Positions 61,351 through 64,000 of a stretch of DNA of 64,000 nucleotides are shown here, one piece after another. Numbering within the stretch: the first letter of the stretch is position 1; every line of letters starts with the position of its first letter. The DNA lies in contig VXBM01000418.1 in NCBI GenBank assembly GCA_013400155.1, forward strand, positions 382,180 through 446,179. The letters run 5' to 3'. Below the pieces are notes generated by a model that made no database searches, was not told the DNA's origin, and saw only the letters and a program-made list of their open reading frames with translations. Position numbers and translations under genes: made by a program. Source of the stretch: Helopsaltes ochotensis. Taxonomy: Eukaryota > Chordata > Aves > Passeriformes > Locustellidae.

Positions 61351-62859
61351 TTAAAAATTATAGCCTGCAGTTTTCTTGTTTGACAATGCATTATTTTCAA
61401 CTGGAAATGTCAGTTTCTAACCTTCTGTCCAGAATGCTTTGCAAAGGGCAGTAAGCGTTAAGTGTAAGTTACCAAATATAGTCTTTTGAAACTTCAGCAA
61501 TCCTGTTTGTAGAGGAAAAGACATAGTACAAACACTTTCTGTTTTGAAAATAATCTAGTAAAATTAAATGTTCAACAGATGGTTATCAATAAAAGGAGAA
61601 GTTCCTCTGAATGAAGAGAAGTCACCTTCTCTGGCAGATGGGTTTCAGTGTTACCTGCTCCATTTTCAGCAAGTGGCTCATTAGCCTTCTCTTTCCCAAC
61701 TCTTCATATAAAAAGGTGAGATTTAAATTCTACTTTTTTTTTTTTTTTAAATTGCAGGTGTCATCCCATGAAGTCACCTGAAAGCTGCACAGGCATAAAT
61801 ATCTTTGTCATTGTCCTATCAAACATCACAATCTCCCAGCTTTGCTTTCCTGCCTTAATTGAGCGATGTCATATCAATGTCATTAAAAGAAGCTGTACAG
61901 TTAGGGTGCTTTTTCCTGTTCTCATAATTATCCTTTTTTACAATTTACAAAAATATTTCATTAGACTCTTTGTACTAAGCTTTTTGTATTGTGATCAATG
62001 TCAGTTGACAACTCTGCCTTTTTTTAATTACTGAACTGGGTGATTAGAGTTAATAAGCTATGAGATGTAAATACTGCCATTTCAAATAAACAAGAAAGCA
62101 CTTAGAAACCAAAACAAAGCCTTTCATTGAACTCAGACACAGCATCCTTGGAGAGATACATGGCACAAGTGATGCAGTATATTACTTGCTGTAAAGAAGG
62201 ATGCACCTTGTTACTTTAAACAGCAAAATCCAGCAGCAGGTTTTCAGGATCTGTGATATTCTTTTAAAAGGTGCAGCTTAAAAACTCTCATATTTTCAGA
62301 TCACAAAGGTCATTTATTTATATTTTCTACTTTTCAACTGTAGAGAAAGTCGCCCTCTCATAAAAATACTTTATAAAAACAGCTTTGGTTTTCACTTTTC
62401 TTCTGTAAAGGACACCCTATCCTCTCTCAGAAGCAGCAGGTTTGCAGAAAGCCATCCACTGCTGCTGTTCCAAAGCAGAAAACCTTTCTCGTGTATGTAG
62501 TCTATAACATTTAAGAGATGGTATATGTAAACTTGGGGTTTGGGTTGAAAGCTGAGTGTGCTGGCTTTTAGAACAGCAGGTGCATGTTGGTATAACAAGG
62601 GAATTTCCTTCCACATTATGGACCCTTGCATTTCTTTCTGCAAATATTGATGGTAAGGTCCATACACGGATGTCCTCTGGCATCACTAGTAACTTTACTG
62701 GCTTGGTTTTAAATCAGTTATATATATTGAGTAAGAGTTAGTTACTTGTAAGATGGATGCATTTTTGTAGTTTCTGATGAACTTTCCATTAATGTCCTCA
62801 ATGCCTATTTTTACTCTTTTCAGCAGGTATCTATTAACACTGAAGTGTTCTGTAAACTC
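61351..62859. other. AT-rich non-coding DNA with a T15 run
   Basis: T run at 61734-61748. The segment at about 61840-61910, with TTAATTGAGC, ATGTCATATCA and CATTAAAAG words, looks mildly constrained. No gene recognised. Confidence 0.45.
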
Positions 62860-63041
62860 TCTAATAATAAAGAAAACCTGTTACGATCATAAAGCGGGGG
62901 AAATGCTGCCTAATTGGGCCGGGATAAACTGCACTTAATATCTGTTGTCAACAAAGCAGTTGGCAGACGATATCTTTAAATCCTTTCCTTAAATTGTTTC
63001 TAGCACAAATTATTGTCGATGGTTACATTCAAGAGAACTGC

Positions 63042-63044
<3 letters not shown>
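62860..63044. promoter_or_regulatory. Constrained-looking non-coding segment
   Basis: Five CpGs survive between 62884 and 63020 in AT-rich DNA, together with CCTAATTGGG, AACAAAGC (HMG-box-like, around 62950) and GATATCTTTAAATC words. There are no simple repeats until the A run that begins at 63045. Of the candidates here it looks most like a deeply conserved element, though conservation was not measured. Confidence 0.35.

Positions 63045-63122
<78 letters not shown>
63045..63122. repeat. A78 homopolymer
   Basis: Seventy-eight consecutive A separate a constrained-looking segment from a CpG island. No AATAAA lies just upstream and no retroposon body is visible. Length may be an assembly approximation. 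Confidence 0.95.
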
Positions 63123-63125
<3 letters not shown>

Positions 63126-63179
63126 TGAAAAGCCCCCCGACAATTAGCTGAGTCCTGTTGGCAGGATGAGGATTTATTT

Positions 63180-63515
63180 TGATGTTTTCCACGGAGGTCT
63201 CTGCGCTCCCTTGGACGGGGCTGCAGCAGCCCAGCACCCCGAGAGCAGCGTGCGCTGCTGCCGCGAGATTCCATCAGCGCGGCTGCCCAGCGCTCTACAA
63301 GGTGACGTGGCTCTGCCCCAGGCACGGCTGCACTGCACAGGGACGGGGACCTGCTCCTTCCCACGGCCTCAGGGCGGGCTGCAGGAACTGGGGGCACCCC
63401 CAGTGCTGAGCATGGCTCTGGTGCTGCCCCACGGGGCGCCCCGGCTTTCGTGGGTCCCGCTGTGGACTGCGGCTCCGCATCTCAAGGGTCGCAGCTTCGC
63501 TCTTGAAGTTGGGCG
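63180..63515. promoter_or_regulatory. CpG island
   Basis: About 26 CpGs lie between 63190 and 63510 (counted by eye). Flanks are AT-rich. Frames are open on both strands (122 codons minus, 140 plus) without recognisable proteins. A usable plus-strand splice donor, AAG/GTGACG, lies at 63299-63307. It may be a promoter of an unannotated transcript. No TATA box is seen. Confidence 0.45.
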
Positions 63516-64000
63516 TTTTTCATCTCTACCCTTAAATCTTTTTGCGGTGAGATTTCCAGTCAAATGTGTTTCAGCACACTTTTCCTGAGAAGGCAGATTT
63601 ACATATGCATTAGGTTCATTTTATCGGAGTACACACACAGCAATGACACATCTCATTGACAATGTGCTGTCTGATGGATAACTCCATACAAAACACATAT
63701 TTGAAAGGAAAATTGGAGGAGGAATAGGATTAAGAGTCTGTACATAAGTGACATCATGTTTTGTGAAGGGATGTCTTGCCCTACTTCACAGTTCAGGATT
63801 ATTCAAAGATCCAACAAGTGTTTTGCAAATGTAAAAAAACTTGCTGCACACCATCATCAGCAGAAACTGCTGGGACCAAGTCTGTCCATACCCGAAATCA
63901 TTATGTGCTTTATTTAATTATGAAAATACTAAAAAAAGCTCCTACAAATTTTGATTTTCCGGTGCCTCATTGCCGCATGGGATAAATTCCTTGTCCAGGC
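63516..64000. other. AT-rich non-coding DNA to the window end
   Basis: The part at 63590-63680, with ACATATGCATTAG and CATTGACAATG words, looks mildly constrained. A 69-codon frame at the end matches nothing that I know. Confidence 0.45.

Noticed and set aside
63029..63397. 122-codon minus-strand frame with poly-phenylalanine
   Set aside because: It crosses the A78 run; the remainder is GC-rich CpG-island sequence with competing frames.
1..64000. CRISPR arrays, operons, bacterial mobile elements or phage genes
   Set aside because: No spaced direct repeats, ribosome-binding sites or compact coding; composition and transposons are those of a vertebrate genome.

Overview
The window looks like nuclear DNA from a bird, most likely a passerine, and almost all of it is non-coding. 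The evidence for a bird is the type of transposable element: a solo LTR of a family I recognise as common in songbird genomes, a second LTR laid out like those of avian alpharetroviruses, and a CR1-type LINE 3' tail with the typical 8-bp repeats. There are few other repeats, no SINE-like families, and two runs of N next to homopolymers, as in a draft vertebrate assembly. Nothing suggests bacterial, plasmid or phage DNA.

I found no protein-coding exon, tRNA, rRNA, snRNA or known microRNA that I can defend. The long open frames lie in GC-rich stretches, cross homopolymers or N gaps, or are open on both strands; none gave a protein I recognise. A short internal exon could still be missed. The window is best read as a gene desert or a very large intron.

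Layout: 1-900 has a GC-rich, CpG-bearing block and a T-rich tract. 900-5080 is AT-rich single-copy DNA. 5083-5620 is a minus-strand solo LTR. 5621-10525 is unremarkable apart from a small 40-43 bp tandem repeat. 10526-10569 is a CR1 tail. 10570-24060 is single-copy DNA with a (TG)n, two perfect hairpins, one of two copies of a small dispersed repeat (the other is at 793) and a possible enhancer at 15.65 kb. 24.06-24.62 kb is a CpG cluster followed by a constrained-looking segment. 28996-29042 is an assembly gap in poly-T. 29.5-35 kb holds several constrained-looking non-coding segments. 38.3-38.8 kb is a compact CpG island, the best promoter candidate. 39.5-46.2 kb has AT-rich segments with repeated homeodomain and POU-like words. 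47701-47894 is a gap. 48160-48228 is a 69-A run. 49634-49990 is the alpharetrovirus-like LTR. 50-62.8 kb is mostly plain. 62.86-63.52 kb has a constrained-looking segment, a 78-A run and a second CpG island.

There is no operon or pathway here. If the region has a function, it is probably regulatory: AT-rich segments with duplicated transcription-factor words and retained CpGs, plus two or three CpG islands that could start long non-coding RNAs. All constraint claims are visual inferences, because no alignment could be run.
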